A stretch of 64,000 nt of DNA from Persephonella sp. KM09-Lau-8 (GCF_000703085.1 NZ_JNLL01000001.1:558001-622000), one strand, 5' to 3'; positions 41,852 through 51,138 are shown, counted from the first letter of the stretch. Translations and numbers: made by a program. The notes: a model not told the origin generated them from the letters alone.

Positions 41852-42814
41852 TTACGGCATAGGGACTTTTTCAACTATCATATCTATGATATGGTCTGTA
41901 GTTATTCCTTCGGCTTCTGCATAGAAGGACACCATAAATCTGTGTCTGAAAACATCTTTCAGGTATAAAAGCACATCTGCGGGTGATACATAATCTTTTC
42001 CATTCAATAAAGCTACTGCTTTAGATACTTTATAAAGATTTATAGTTGCCCTTGGGCTTAATCCCAGTCTAATAAGCTTTTTATCTATTCCGTATTTCTC
42101 AGGCTGTCTTGTTGCCATTGTCAATTCAACCATATATTTTTCAACTTCCTTGTCTACATGGATTTCTTTTAACTGTTTTTTCAGGGCAATGATATCCTCC
42201 TTTGATGCAACCGGCTGTGGTTCTTCTACCTGCACACCTTCATTTCTTATCCCTTCCTGTGCTGTAACAAGCCTGAGAATCTGATATTCTTCTTCCTCAG
42301 ATGGATAACCAACTACAACTTTCATCAAAAATCTATCCAGCTGGGCTTCAGGTAGGTTATAAACCCCTTCTTCTTCAATAGGGTTTAAGGTTGCCATTAC
42401 CATAAATGGTTTATCAAGGGGGAATGTATCCTCTCCAATTGTAACCTGTCTTTCCTGCATAGCTTCAAGCAATGCTGACTGAACCTTTGCAGGTGCCCTG
42501 TTTATCTCATCTGCAAGAAGCAGATTGGTAAATATGGGACCCTTTTTGACCCTGAATTCATCCTTTTCTATTATGTATATCTCTCCTCCCAGAATGTCTG
42601 ATGGAATAAGGTCAGGGGTGAATTGTATCCTTTTAAAATCAAGATTAAGAATTTTTCCAAGGGTTTTTACTGCTGTGGTTTTGGCAATTCCCGGAATACC
42701 TTCTATAAGGATATGCCCTTCTGTGATAAGGGCTATCAAAAGGCTATCTATCATTCTTTCCTGACCAATTATGGCCTTCTTTAACTCATTTTTGATTTTC
42801 TGGATTGTGTCCAT
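41852..42814 (-). CDS. MoxR-family AAA+ ATPase
   Basis: 320-residue AAA+ chaperone-like ATPase. Walker A is GIPGIAKTT near 38-46, Walker B LLADEINRAPAKVQSALLEA, sensor 1 VMATLNPIEEEGVYNLPEAQ and sensor 2 near LGLSPRAT. It is thought to fold or activate VWA-domain proteins. A perfect 16-base palindrome lies 30 bases upstream (42844-42859), and the 134-base gap suggests its own promoter, distinct from that of the BatA/BatB genes 1.3 kb upstream. It couples with the DUF58 gene. Confidence 0.93.
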   Translation of the reverse strand: MDTIQKIKNELKKAIIGQERMIDSLLIALITEGHILIEGIPGIAKTTAVKTLGKILNLDFKRIQFTPDLIPSDILGGEIYIIEKDEFRVKKGPIFTNLLLADEINRAPAKVQSALLEAMQERQVTIGEDTFPLDKPFMVMATLNPIEEEGVYNLPEAQLDRFLMKVVVGYPSEEEEYQILRLVTAQEGIRNEGVQVEEPQPVASKEDIIALKKQLKEIHVDKEVEKYMVELTMATRQPEKYGIDKKLIRLGLSPRATINLYKVSKAVALLNGKDYVSPADVLLYLKDVFRHRFMVSFYAEAEGITTDHIIDMIVEKVPMP

Positions 42815-42843
42815 AATTACTCCAAAATGCTTTTTATAAGACT

Positions 42844-42859
42844 ATTCATAATTATGAAT
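42844..42859. promoter_or_regulatory. Perfect 16-base palindrome upstream of moxR
   Basis: ATTCATAATTATGAAT is a perfect inverted repeat 30 bases before the moxR start, in a 134-base gap. It resembles a binding site for a small dimeric repressor. AT-rich genomes give such palindromes by chance, so its role is uncertain. Confidence 0.4.
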
Positions 42860-42948
42860 TTTAAAAGTTTATAATACAAGAGGCAAAAGAAAATAAAGAG
42901 TAGAGATTATTAAGGCTATAAATGAAGAATATATAATCCCTTTTAATG

Positions 42949-43662
42949 TTAAAATTTTCGTGAATTTTGTATGGTAAATATTTCGTAATCTGCCTTTATC
43001 AAATTTGAGATTTTTTCAATTTCGGACAAATAGGGTGAGTTTATATTTTCATTTCTTGCTAAAGTAATAAGATATTCTGCATACTGTAGTTCTCCAAAAG
43101 CTTGGGTATAAGTTTCTTCTAATTTTTTAGCTTTGTCAAAAACTCTTAAAAGATAAACAAAACTTTGTTTTGATAATATTTCTTTTAAAAAAATCTGTAT
43201 TGTTTCATAATACTCATACAGCTTATTTCTGTATATCAGAAGATAATATTCTATTATTTCCTTATGCGATAATTTTTTTGATGAGATATATCCTATAACT
43301 AACGAATCTTCATCTTCTGAATGATATTCATGCTCATGATAAAATTCTTTAATCCCATGATATATTGCTTTATCTAATGCACCTTTTATTTTGATGTCAA
43401 TATATATAATTTTACAAATAAGAATTCCATCTTCTGTAAAATCTTCTATTTTAAGCTTTGCAGCTATTTCCTCTGTTCCAGAAAATTTTATTTCTATAAA
43501 CTTGGGAATTGAATTGTCGTCTGCTAATAGTTCAATATCAATTTTATACTGTGTTTTCTTTTGTGGCTCGGAGATAGAGAAAGTTTTAATTTTTCGTTTT
43601 CTAAATGCTTGTATATTAATAGGCGTTTTTGTAGGTATCCAATAAGATATATACTCCCCCAA
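42949..43662 (-). CDS. Hypothetical protein (237 aa) inside the Bat/MoxR cluster
   Basis: I do not recognise the family. The N-terminal half is beta-rich (KFIEIKFSGTEEIAAKLKIE and GILICKIIYIDIKIKGALDK), then a DUF-like helical half with EEILSKQSFVYLLRVFDKAK-type helices and many Tyr/Ile. No signal peptide, membrane helix or catalytic motif. Base composition is more AT-rich than the flanking genes. The start at 43662 is a TTG with only AGGA upstream and is uncertain. It sits between batB-like and moxR genes, with no known link to them, so insertion is suspected. Confidence 0.68.
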   Translation of the reverse strand: MGEYISYWIPTKTPINIQAFRKRKIKTFSISEPQKKTQYKIDIELLADDNSIPKFIEIKFSGTEEIAAKLKIEDFTEDGILICKIIYIDIKIKGALDKAIYHGIKEFYHEHEYHSEDEDSLVIGYISSKKLSHKEIIEYYLLIYRNKLYEYYETIQIFLKEILSKQSFVYLLRVFDKAKKLEETYTQAFGELQYAEYLITLARNENINSPYLSEIEKISNLIKADYEIFTIQNSRKF

Positions 43663-43712
43663 TTTAGTTTCCTACTTTTTGCTTTATTAAAATTTTTTTG
43701 TTTTAGGTCAAA

Positions 43713-44018
43713 CTAAATTTTAAGCCCGTAAAGTTTGTTTTGAATTTTTTCAAGTAAATTCCTTGGTTTATATATTCTGGCCTCTAACATACCCTTTCTT
43801 GTAATTCTCCACGTATTTTTACGGTTTTCTCCTATCCCATGTGAAATAAATCCCAGCAAAGCTAAAGCTTCCATGATTTCTTCTTCTTTGCCTGGGAAGT
43901 TTTGTGCTAAAGCTGTTTTTAAGTCTTCATCAGTTCCATATTCCTTTTTTCTTGCAATTAATAAAGCTGTATAAAGTTCTTCTCCTCTCACATCAATAGG
44001 TTTTCTTTCTCTCATCAT
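43713..44018 (-). CDS. Small winged-helix-like hypothetical protein (101 aa)
   Basis: 101 residues with helices at GEELYTALLIARKKEYGTDE and LKTALAQNFPGKEEEIMEAL, then LGFISHGIGENRKNTWRITR, which resembles the wing and recognition end of a winged-helix fold. The final helix reads PRNLLEKIQNKLYGLKI. This suggests a small DNA-binding protein or regulator, but similarity to a named family is not visible. It starts with two ATG codons (44018 and 44015). It lies between the BatB-like gene and the 237-aa gene, separated from the latter by 50 bases. Confidence 0.68.
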   Translation of the reverse strand: MMRERKPIDVRGEELYTALLIARKKEYGTDEDLKTALAQNFPGKEEEIMEALALLGFISHGIGENRKNTWRITRKGMLEARIYKPRNLLEKIQNKLYGLKI

Positions 44019-44115
44019 AGCCGCCCCACCTTACTCTTAACTCACGAAATAGTTATAAACTCACCAATATTTCCTTATTGTCAATTAATATAAAAGTTCA
44101 AAACTTATAAGTCAA

Positions 44116-45450
44116 TCACCACGGATTTAATCTCTGGACATTTTTGGGGGCGATTTTATTTTTTTGCTGGCTTTTTTCTTTAACCTTGACGATTGTTATT
44201 TTTTTCTCAGGTTTTTTTCCAAAATTGACAACCATCTTTGTAAAGTTGTAAAGTTTCTCAATTCTTTTATCAGAAGGAGAAACCTGCACAAGTTCTTTAG
44301 CTACGGTGTATGCCTTTTCAAAATCATTTTTTCCAATATAAGAAAGAGCAGTCAGATATCTGACCTTTTTGTAAACAGAAATATCCTCTGTTTTAATACT
44401 GTTTAAAATATTTAAAGCCCTGTCATACATACCAGCCTTAAAAAATGAAAGGGCAGCATTATATCTGTTTTTTATATCTTTTTCTTCTGAAAATTCTATT
44501 CCTGCTTTTTGATAATTGCCTGTCAGATAATAAATGTAGCCTTTTATCTCTCCTGCATAAGATAGATTAAAAAAGAGTAAAATCCCTGCAAAAATTGTAA
44601 TTATCCTGTTCAAAGCAAATTTCAGAAATATCAGCACGAGGATAAAAACTGCTATAAATGGTGATAAATCAACACTTTTAGGTAAATTAAAAGCAAGCTC
44701 TATGTTCTGGGATGATATCTGGGAAATAAATCTGTATATATTTTCCACATCTGAGTTATCATAAGAAACCTTTTGAAATATTCCTCCTGTTTTATAGGCA
44801 ATATCTATTAATTGTTTATTTATTTTAGAAATCACATTGTATTTTGGAACTTTTCCACCTCTTTCTGTTGCTATAGCCCAGAAAACAAGTTTTGCCCCTG
44901 ATTTTTCAAGAAGTTCTTTCACTTTATACAGATTCTCATCTCCACCATCAGACAGAAGAATTATGATTTTACCCTTAGCTGAGAATACAGAGTTTGCAAT
45001 ACTTATAGCCTTTAGAATATCTGTGCTGCCTTCAGGTTTTAGACTCAGTGATTTTATCTTTTCTACTGTCTTTGGATTCATAAACTCAGGGTAGGATATA
45101 ATTTCCACATCATCTGAGAAGGTAATTATGCCTACCTTTTCTTTTTTCAGCTTTTCAATTAACTCAACAGCTTTTTTTAAAGCTACATTTAAACGGGAGG
45201 GTTTTATATCCGAAACTCCCATTGATAACGAATGGTCTATAAGCACTACAACTTCGGTATCTGTCCTGTATATTTTTTCTATTCCTTTTTTCATATATGG
45301 GCTGGCAAGCATAATAGCTAAAAGAAATGTAATAACTGCATAAAAAAGGAATTCTTTTAAATTCTTTCCTGATTTTTTCCAGACCAGAATAACCCATATA
45401 CTAAGCAAAATACCTATTAGCAAAAATTGAGGATTTTTAAACTCTATCAT
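44116..45450 (-). CDS. BatB-like VWA protein with TPR region
   Basis: 444-residue membrane-anchored VWA protein. Two helices at the N-terminus and one at about 265-285 enclose the VWA domain. The MIDAS is intact (VVLIDHSLSMGVSDIKPSRL, DHSLS, with TFSDDVEIIS and LLSDGGDENLY later). The C-terminal part (about 300-430) has TPR-like motifs (YYLTGNYQKAGIEFSEE and AYTVAKELVQVSPSDKRIEK), so it combines BatB and BatC functions. Proteins of this kind are linked to aerotolerance or envelope stress. It overlaps the BatD-like gene by 14 bases. Confidence 0.85.
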   Translation of the reverse strand: MIEFKNPQFLLIGILLSIWVILVWKKSGKNLKEFLFYAVITFLLAIMLASPYMKKGIEKIYRTDTEVVVLIDHSLSMGVSDIKPSRLNVALKKAVELIEKLKKEKVGIITFSDDVEIISYPEFMNPKTVEKIKSLSLKPEGSTDILKAISIANSVFSAKGKIIILLSDGGDENLYKVKELLEKSGAKLVFWAIATERGGKVPKYNVISKINKQLIDIAYKTGGIFQKVSYDNSDVENIYRFISQISSQNIELAFNLPKSVDLSPFIAVFILVLIFLKFALNRIITIFAGILLFFNLSYAGEIKGYIYYLTGNYQKAGIEFSEEKDIKNRYNAALSFFKAGMYDRALNILNSIKTEDISVYKKVRYLTALSYIGKNDFEKAYTVAKELVQVSPSDKRIEKLYNFTKMVVNFGKKPEKKITIVKVKEKSQQKNKIAPKNVQRLNPW

Positions 45451-46924
45451 TTTCCACCTTTATAACTACCCGATTCATAAGAATATATATAAAAACTCCC
45501 GCTACCAAAATCAGCATATTCAAAATATTTAGATAAAGCTTCTGCTGGGGATATAGTTTTGCAAAAAATTGCACCACTGCCGTTGCAAATAAAATAAATC
45601 CTGCCGAGGTTAACAGAGCTCTATGTTTTTCAACAAATATCCAGATTTTTATAATCCTATTGGCATTTTTAGAAAGAACTTTTGCTTTTTCATTTACAAG
45701 CTGGAATTTTAAATTCTGGATTGTGTCTTTAATATCTTTAGGGAAAAGTTCACCGGAAGGGGTTATAAGTTTTATTACCCTATTGCCCTTTTGCTCTATC
45801 TCACTGTTATAAAGCAACTCATCAGTTATTCTAAGATATTCTCTAAATAAATCCTGCTGGGAATACAAATATCGGTATAGCTTTTTTATTGTATCTAATC
45901 TGTCCTCTGGTAGTAAAATAATTTGTAAAATTTGAGGGTCTATCTGGTTTATAGCCACCTTTCTGATAAACAGAATAAATACAAAACCTGTAAACAGAAC
46001 AAACAGAACAAATACTTCCTTATATCTATTTGTGGTTTGTAAAATATCTTTAAAGATATTTTTTTCTTTAAAATATTCAGGGTATAGCTCTCTAAATGTC
46101 TCCAGATAGATTTTATTTTTTTCTTCCTGAGATAGTTTTTCAAAAGGAATTTTTTGTGGTTGTGTGATTTTTTTTAGCTCAATAGGAATGGTTTTTTTGG
46201 TGATAATTCTTTCTTGAAATGGGTCAAAATATTTAAACTCTATAGGCAAAACCTTCAGACCATCCATATAAACTATTTTGAATTTTTCCACAGCTGTTAT
46301 GTATCCCATATCGTTTTGAATATCTGTTGATATCTTTTTGGCGGAGCCATTCCTGACTGCAAGGGTATAATCCGGAACAGCGGGAAAGCCTCTACCTGTT
46401 ATTTCTATCAAAAGAGTTGCAACCCCATTTTCATCAATCAATCGGGGTTTTATATCAAAATCTCCAACAAAATGGTAAGGGGATTGTTTTATAGGATATT
46501 TATGTTGGCTTTTCAGGATATACCTCTGGGAAAGTTTTTTGAGTATTTCATCCTTTACAAGCCCTTTCATCTGATTTGTATTAAATCTAAGCTCAAAAGG
46601 TAAATCTGTATCTCCTACCTTCAGATAAAGCATGTTTTTTACTATAAGCTTTTTTTCATCAGGATGAATTGAATATTTCTGCTGGTATTTTATGATTAAA
46701 GGCTCCACAGGCTTTATTTTTAGATAACTAAGTAGGACTTCCTTTTTCAAAGCTGTTTTATTTTCTATTACATAAATATCAAACCTTACAAAAACAGGCT
46801 CTTTCTCATAAAAATACTCTTTTGCAGGATAAAGTTGAACAACTTTTAATTTTAAAAATCCATAATCAATTTCAAATCCATATACAAAACCAAACAAAAA
46901 CAGGCTAATCAGTATTTTTTTCAT
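45437..46924 (-). CDS. BatD-like exported membrane protein
   Basis: 495 residues. A signal peptide (MKKILISLFLFGFVYG) precedes an N-terminal beta-rich region with VFVRFDIYVIENKTALKKEV, as in BatD immunoglobulin-like repeats. Transmembrane helices lie near 305-322 and in two segments at the C-terminus (SAGFILFATAVVQFFAK and LILVAGVFIYILMN). Between them is a helical cytoplasmic region with DRLDTIKKLYRYLYSQQDLF. Sequence is divergent; the call rests on topology and on position between two VWA genes. It overlaps the BatA-like gene by 20 bases. Confidence 0.7.
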   Translation of the reverse strand: MKKILISLFLFGFVYGFEIDYGFLKLKVVQLYPAKEYFYEKEPVFVRFDIYVIENKTALKKEVLLSYLKIKPVEPLIIKYQQKYSIHPDEKKLIVKNMLYLKVGDTDLPFELRFNTNQMKGLVKDEILKKLSQRYILKSQHKYPIKQSPYHFVGDFDIKPRLIDENGVATLLIEITGRGFPAVPDYTLAVRNGSAKKISTDIQNDMGYITAVEKFKIVYMDGLKVLPIEFKYFDPFQERIITKKTIPIELKKITQPQKIPFEKLSQEEKNKIYLETFRELYPEYFKEKNIFKDILQTTNRYKEVFVLFVLFTGFVFILFIRKVAINQIDPQILQIILLPEDRLDTIKKLYRYLYSQQDLFREYLRITDELLYNSEIEQKGNRVIKLITPSGELFPKDIKDTIQNLKFQLVNEKAKVLSKNANRIIKIWIFVEKHRALLTSAGFILFATAVVQFFAKLYPQQKLYLNILNMLILVAGVFIYILMNRVVIKVENDRV

Positions 46925-47819
46925 CCTTTACAGCTCTATATGTTATTTTTGTTAGTATAAAAAATCCTACAAGCAATGCGGCAATCTTTATATAAAAATC
47001 AACAGGCTCCTCTATTTTATAACTGGTTTCCTTTATCACAGAAGGCTCCAGATGGTTAATAATATTAAAAATATTTTCTAAAGCTGTTTTATACTCTGTT
47101 GTTATAAAAAATGCCTTTCCACCAGAGGATACAGACAGCCTTTCAAGAGCATAGGAATGAATTCCACTACTTATTCCAATGGTATAAATCTTGGCTTTTA
47201 CTACTTTGTTGTATTTAATTACATCATCAAGGGTATGTTTACTATCTATATCTCCACCATCAGACAGGAGTATAACAATCTTATTTTTCCACTCAGGCTT
47301 AAAAACATCCAGAGATTCGATAAGGGCATCATACATAGATGTGCCCCCTTTATCTACCATAGCAGGATGTATAGAAGGTATAAGCTTTAGGATTTTTTTT
47401 CTGTCTGTGGTTAGAGACACAAGCCTGAATGGAATATTATCAAAAACCACAATCCCAATTCTATCCTCATTATCCCTTTTTAGGACAAAATCCCTTAAAA
47501 CTTTTTTTGCAATCTCAAGTTTGTTTTTCTCCTTCATAGAATTACTGACATCAAGGCAGACAACGATGTTATATACCTTTTTTTCTGAAAAAATATCCTT
47601 TGTTTTATACGGGTGAATGGCAATAATAGTGAGTAAAACTACCAGCAATAAAACAGAATAAGGGATAAACCTTGTAATAAATCTTAAAGGCTTTCCAAAC
47701 AGCTCTATATGGGGAAACTGGACAACTTTTGAACTTTTGAAAAAGATAGAACATATAACAACACACAAAAATGTCGCTATTCCCAAAACAGCAAAATATA
47801 AATATTTAATCTCAGGCAT
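46905..47819 (-). CDS. BatA-like VWA protein
   Basis: 304-residue membrane-anchored VWA domain protein. Helices at the N-terminus (about 6-26 and 54-68) and C-terminus (about 277-292) flank a VWA domain whose MIDAS is intact: IVVCLDVSNSMKEKNKLEIA, DKGGTSMYDALIESLD and ILLSDGGDIDSKHTL. It likely works with the BatB- and BatD-like proteins at the inner membrane and with a MoxR ATPase. The start overlaps the 118-aa gene by eight bases. Confidence 0.88.
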   Translation of the reverse strand: MPEIKYLYFAVLGIATFLCVVICSIFFKSSKVVQFPHIELFGKPLRFITRFIPYSVLLLVVLLTIIAIHPYKTKDIFSEKKVYNIVVCLDVSNSMKEKNKLEIAKKVLRDFVLKRDNEDRIGIVVFDNIPFRLVSLTTDRKKILKLIPSIHPAMVDKGGTSMYDALIESLDVFKPEWKNKIVILLSDGGDIDSKHTLDDVIKYNKVVKAKIYTIGISSGIHSYALERLSVSSGGKAFFITTEYKTALENIFNIINHLEPSVIKETSYKIEEPVDFYIKIAALLVGFFILTKITYRAVKDEKNTD

Positions 47820-48168
47820 TTTTCACATACTCTAAAAATTTTTCAATCAGCTTTACTGTTTCTTTATCAAGTGGTTTAACATCTTTCCTGTATTTATACT
47901 GTTCAAGCCTTTTTAAAAGCTCTTGATTATATGGGGTATCGTAGTCATGCATCATATATGTGATTGTGTATGCCGTTTCTTTAGGGTTGTTAAAATCAAT
48001 TATTACCTTCTTTCTGGAATAGGGAAAGCATCTGAGTTTGTTAAATAACTTATAGGTTATCAAAAAGACCAAAAATAACAGTGTAATAGCAATACCAATG
48101 TATAAAAAAATTGAAAAATCATATTCCAGAGAATAAGGTTCAAAAAGTTGCAAAATATTTCTTTCCAT
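47812..48168 (-). CDS. Small membrane protein, first gene of the Bat operon
   Basis: 118 residues with one transmembrane helix (about 21-40, LYIGIAITLLFLVFLITYKL) and a cytoplasmic tail containing AYTITYMMHDYDTPYNQELL and LKRLEQYKYRKDVKPLDKET. Gene position and topology match the DUF4381-like small proteins found upstream of BatA in MoxR/Bat clusters, but the sequence does not show a clear family motif. It has its own promoter region (110 bases) shared divergently with the CoA-binding gene. Confidence 0.7.
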   Translation of the reverse strand: MERNILQLFEPYSLEYDFSIFLYIGIAITLLFLVFLITYKLFNKLRCFPYSRKKVIIDFNNPKETAYTITYMMHDYDTPYNQELLKRLEQYKYRKDVKPLDKETVKLIEKFLEYVKNA

Positions 48169-48278
48169 AAGAAAAAGGTAAACTTATTTTCCAAAAAGTG
48201 CAAATATGACTGCTTTCATAGATTACAAATAATTTTTTAGTATAAATTTTATCTAAAACGATACAAAGGGGTAAAAAA

Positions 48279-48701
48279 ATGCCTGTAATTGAAAATCCTG
48301 AAGATATTAAGAAAATACTGGAAACACAGAAAAAAGTTGCAGTGGTTGGAATATCTGCAGACCCATCAAGACCATCTTATTATGTATCAGAGGCTCTCCA
48401 AAGATACGGATTTAAGCTATTCTTCGTTAACCCAAAATATGCAGGACAGGAAATTTTAGGAGAAAAAGTTTATAAAAGTTTATCGGATATCCCAGAAGAG
48501 ATAGATATTGTAGATGTTTTCAGAAGACCTGTTGATGTCCCTCCAGTTGCTGAAGAAGCAATGAAAAAAGGTTTCAAAACATTCTGGCTACAACCAGGAA
48601 CAGTCAATCCTGAAGTGGTAAAGGAATTATCAGAAAAGGGGTATAATGTGATTGTAGACAAATGTATGAAGGTTGAAGCCATTAAACATCTGGAGGGATA
48701 A
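48279..48701 (+). CDS. CoA-binding domain protein (YccU family)
   Basis: 140-residue Rossmann-fold protein of the YccU/succinyl-CoA-ligase-like CoA-binding type. The glycine-rich loop is VAVVGISADPSRPSYYVSEA, followed by FFVNPKYAGQEILGEKVYKS and DIVDVFRRPVDVPPVAEEA, then WLQPGTVNPEVVKELSEKGY and VIVDKCMKVEAIKH. These match the family end to end. The binding partner is CoA or a CoA thioester; the physiological role is unknown. AAGGGG precedes the start. Confidence 0.92.
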   Translation: MPVIENPEDIKKILETQKKVAVVGISADPSRPSYYVSEALQRYGFKLFFVNPKYAGQEILGEKVYKSLSDIPEEIDIVDVFRRPVDVPPVAEEAMKKGFKTFWLQPGTVNPEVVKELSEKGYNVIVDKCMKVEAIKHLEG

Positions 48702-48703
48702 AA

Positions 48704-49024
48704 TTGGTCAAATTTGTTAAGTTTTTTGGGATTACATTCTTTTTTATTCTTGTGCTTACTGTAGGTTCAATGTATTTAAGCATACTCAAAGGAGAAGGGC
48801 TGATCAGACCTGCTGCCGTTGTATTTTACACAATAGTATTTTTTGGATACGGGTTTACTCTGATTTATGTCTGGAAAAAAGAAAAAGAGCTTGAAATTCA
48901 GCAGGCAAAAATGGAACTGGAAATGGCCAAACAGGAAGCTGAAAAACATAGAGCCGAACTTGAAAAACTTAAAAAAGAGTTTGAAGAATACAAAAAATGG
49001 GTTGAAAAACAATTATCAACATAA
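48704..49024 (+). CDS. Two-helix membrane protein with coiled-coil tail (106 aa)
   Basis: 106 residues starting at TTG 48704, supported by GGAGGG seven bases upstream, overlapping the end of the CoA-binding gene. Two transmembrane helices (about 7-25 and 36-57) are followed by a long heptad-repeat coiled coil (EKELEIQQAKMELEMAKQEA onward) that ends LKKEFEEYKKWVEKQLST. It may act as a spacer or assembly factor at the inner membrane. No named family recognised. It is followed by folE after 11 bases, in the same operon. Confidence 0.75.
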   Translation: MVKFVKFFGITFFFILVLTVGSMYLSILKGEGLIRPAAVVFYTIVFFGYGFTLIYVWKKEKELEIQQAKMELEMAKQEAEKHRAELEKLKKEFEEYKKWVEKQLST

Positions 49025-49035
49025 GGAGTTAGTAT

Positions 49036-49593
49036 ATGAGTATAGATAAAGAAAAGCTAAAACAATCTGTGAGGCTTTTTTTAGAGGCTATCGGGGAAGA
49101 CCCAGACAGAGAAGGTCTTAAAGATACTCCGGATAGAATTGTAAGATTATGGGAGGAGTTCAAATCCCATGAAAATTTCAATATGACTATTTTTGAAGAT
49201 ATCGGTGAATACGATGAGATGGTAGTAGTCAGAGATATTCAGTTTTATTCGCTATGTGAACATCATCTATTGCCATTTTTTGGGAAAGCCCATATTGCCT
49301 ATATTCCAGACAAAAAAGTATGTGGACTTTCAAAACTGGTCAGAGTTGTAAACAAATTCGCGTATAGACCTCAGGTTCAGGAAAGACTAACAGATGAAAT
49401 AGCCCAGTTCCTTGAAAAAGAATTAAAGCCAAAAGGTGTTGCAGTAGTATTAGAGGCGCTCCATCTTTGTATGGCAATGCGGGGGGTTAAAAACCCTACA
49501 TCTTACACGGTAACAAGTAAGCTAATCGGTAAATTTAAAGAGGATGAAAAAACAAGGAATGAATTCTTGAATTTGATACATAATGGAAAATAA
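49036..49593 (+). CDS. folE: GTP cyclohydrolase I (FolE)
   Basis: 185-residue enzyme opening the imidazole ring of GTP to make dihydroneopterin triphosphate for folate. Zinc ligands are in [20 protein letters not shown] (Cys and His) and [12 protein letters not shown] (second Cys). [20 protein letters not shown] follows in usual order. Length is slightly shorter than the E. coli enzyme. The start is preceded by AGGAG. It ends 15 bases before an intrinsic terminator. Confidence 0.95.
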   Translation: MSIDKEKLKQSVRLFLEAIGEDPDREGLKDTPDRIVRLWEEFKSHENFNMTIFEDIGEYDEMVVVRDIQFYSLCEHHLLPFFGKAHIAYIPDKKVCGLSKLVRVVNKFAYRPQVQERLTDEIAQFLEKELKPKGVAVVLEALHLCMAMRGVKNPTSYTVTSKLIGKFKEDEKTRNEFLNLIHNGK

Positions 49594-49614
49594 GGGGCTA
49601 AAAGCCCCTTTTTT
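49594..49614. terminator. Intrinsic terminator shared by folE and the convergent gene
   Basis: GGGGCT-AAA-AGCCCC followed by TTTTTT on the plus strand is a textbook terminator for folE. The minus-strand gene ending at 49616 reads into the same hairpin from the other side, where TTATTTT follows, so it works in both directions. Confidence 0.88.
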
Positions 49615-49615
49615 A

Positions 49616-50221
49616 TTATTGCTGATTATTTGAGGAAAGTTGTTCCGGTTGCTGTGGATTTGAAGGTGGCTGATTATAAAGGTCATTTTGAGACTGATAA
49701 GCAGGTCTATCAGGAAGTGTAAAGAAAGCCACAGTAACAAGTATCCATCCAATCCATACCACTAAAAAACCAATTATTATAATTCCTGCTACACTTCCCC
49801 AGAATATTACATTACCGGCAGTTTTGAATAAAGGCTGATTTAATACATCTCCAGTATCTGTAAAACATTTTTTGTAATAATATCCAGAAGCAACAAAAGC
49901 AATATATCCTATAACAAATGCAACTATTGTTCCCAGTCCTATTCCAATTGCCATGGCATTTTCATCACCGGCCATAAAAGGAAGCATAGAGAAAAGACCA
50001 CCTAACATAGCAATTAATCCACCTACAAAATTAACCAGAAAAGCAATAATAAAATTTGTAAAAATACCCTTTTCCGGAGCTGCATCTGATACTTTTTTCA
50101 GTGCAATTGCAAGTAGAACCAGACCTACAATAGCAAGAAGAAATCCAAGGTAAGGAAGCCACGAAAGAACCAGAAATAAAGCCCCCAAACCCCCTAAGGT
50201 TTTAATACTTTTTACATCCAT
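49616..50221 (-). CDS. DUF996-type membrane protein
   Basis: 201 residues with about five transmembrane helices: near 14-40, 53-80, 90-112, 135-160 and close to 165. The N-terminus MDVKSIKTLGGLGALFLVLS is Gly-rich and resembles DUF996 proteins. A hydrophilic Gln/Pro/Asn-rich tail (YNQPPSNPQQPEQLSS) lies at the C-terminus. The function is unknown. The GGAGGG ribosome site lies just upstream. Confidence 0.72.
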   Translation of the reverse strand: MDVKSIKTLGGLGALFLVLSWLPYLGFLLAIVGLVLLAIALKKVSDAAPEKGIFTNFIIAFLVNFVGGLIAMLGGLFSMLPFMAGDENAMAIGIGLGTIVAFVIGYIAFVASGYYYKKCFTDTGDVLNQPLFKTAGNVIFWGSVAGIIIIGFLVVWIGWILVTVAFFTLPDRPAYQSQNDLYNQPPSNPQQPEQLSSNNQQ

Positions 50222-50235
50222 AAATGGCCCTCCTT

Positions 50236-51138
50236 TTATTCTAAGATAGTAAGTTCTGCCCCTCTCTTGTCTATATCTAATACTTTATATTCGGCTTTTA
50301 ATCCATTTTTCTCAAAAGCCTGAACCATTGAAGAACCTATTTTTTCAAAATTATCAGTGGCCAGAGCAAGAATTGTTGAACCTGCACCGCTTAAAGAAGC
50401 ACCGATTGCTCCGTTTTCGTAAGCTGCAGAAACAACATCATCAAAACCGGGAATTAGCTGTTTTCGGTATGGCTGATGGAATTTGTCTTCCATAGCCACT
50501 TTTAAAACTGAATAATCCCTATTCTGGAGGGCCGCAAGAAAAAGAGCTACCCGCTGGACATTGAAAATACCGTCTTTTAATGGGATTTCTTTTGGCAAAA
50601 CCTGACGGGCTTTTTCTGTGGAAAGTTCAAGCTGTGGTATTGCAACAACAGCCTTTATATCATCAGGAAAATCTATCTGTTGATAGTATGTTTTACCATT
50701 TTCAACTAAAGCAGTAACAAATCCTCCTTTCCATGCAGGAAGGAGATTGTCAGGATGAGGCTCAAATTTGTATGCAATATCAAAAAAATGTTCATCTGTT
50801 AAAGGGGTTTTACTTACAGCAGCACTGATTAAAATTGCAGCCACTATGGCTGTCGCACTGCTTCCAAGCCCTCTTGCTACAGGAACATTGGTAATCTGTT
50901 TCACCTTCGCACCGTGGAAGGTTTTACCCCTTTTCTCGCAGGCATATTTCAGAACCTGAACAAAAAGATTATTTTCCGGAATTTCAAGAAATTTATTTTC
51001 TGGAACGGTCTGTATGACTACTCCATCGTATTCTTCAACCTCAAACTCATTATATAAAGTAAGGGCAAGACCAAAAGTATCAAAGCCTGCCCCTAAATTT
51101 GCCGTTGTTGCCGGAACTTTTACCTTTAATCTTTTCAA
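50236..51138 (-). CDS. thrB: Homoserine kinase
   Basis: 300-residue GHMP kinase in threonine biosynthesis. The N-terminal ATTANLGAGFDTFGLALTL, the ATP-binding PVARGLGSSATAIVAAILIS and the C-terminal GAIGASLSGAGSTILAL are the three GHMP motifs. Start in MKRLKVKVPATTANLG is the usual position. No thrC or hom gene is adjacent; it lies between HldD and DUF996. Confidence 0.95.
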   Translation of the reverse strand: MKRLKVKVPATTANLGAGFDTFGLALTLYNEFEVEEYDGVVIQTVPENKFLEIPENNLFVQVLKYACEKRGKTFHGAKVKQITNVPVARGLGSSATAIVAAILISAAVSKTPLTDEHFFDIAYKFEPHPDNLLPAWKGGFVTALVENGKTYYQQIDFPDDIKAVVAIPQLELSTEKARQVLPKEIPLKDGIFNVQRVALFLAALQNRDYSVLKVAMEDKFHQPYRKQLIPGFDDVVSAAYENGAIGASLSGAGSTILALATDNFEKIGSSMVQAFEKNGLKAEYKVLDIDKRGAELTILE

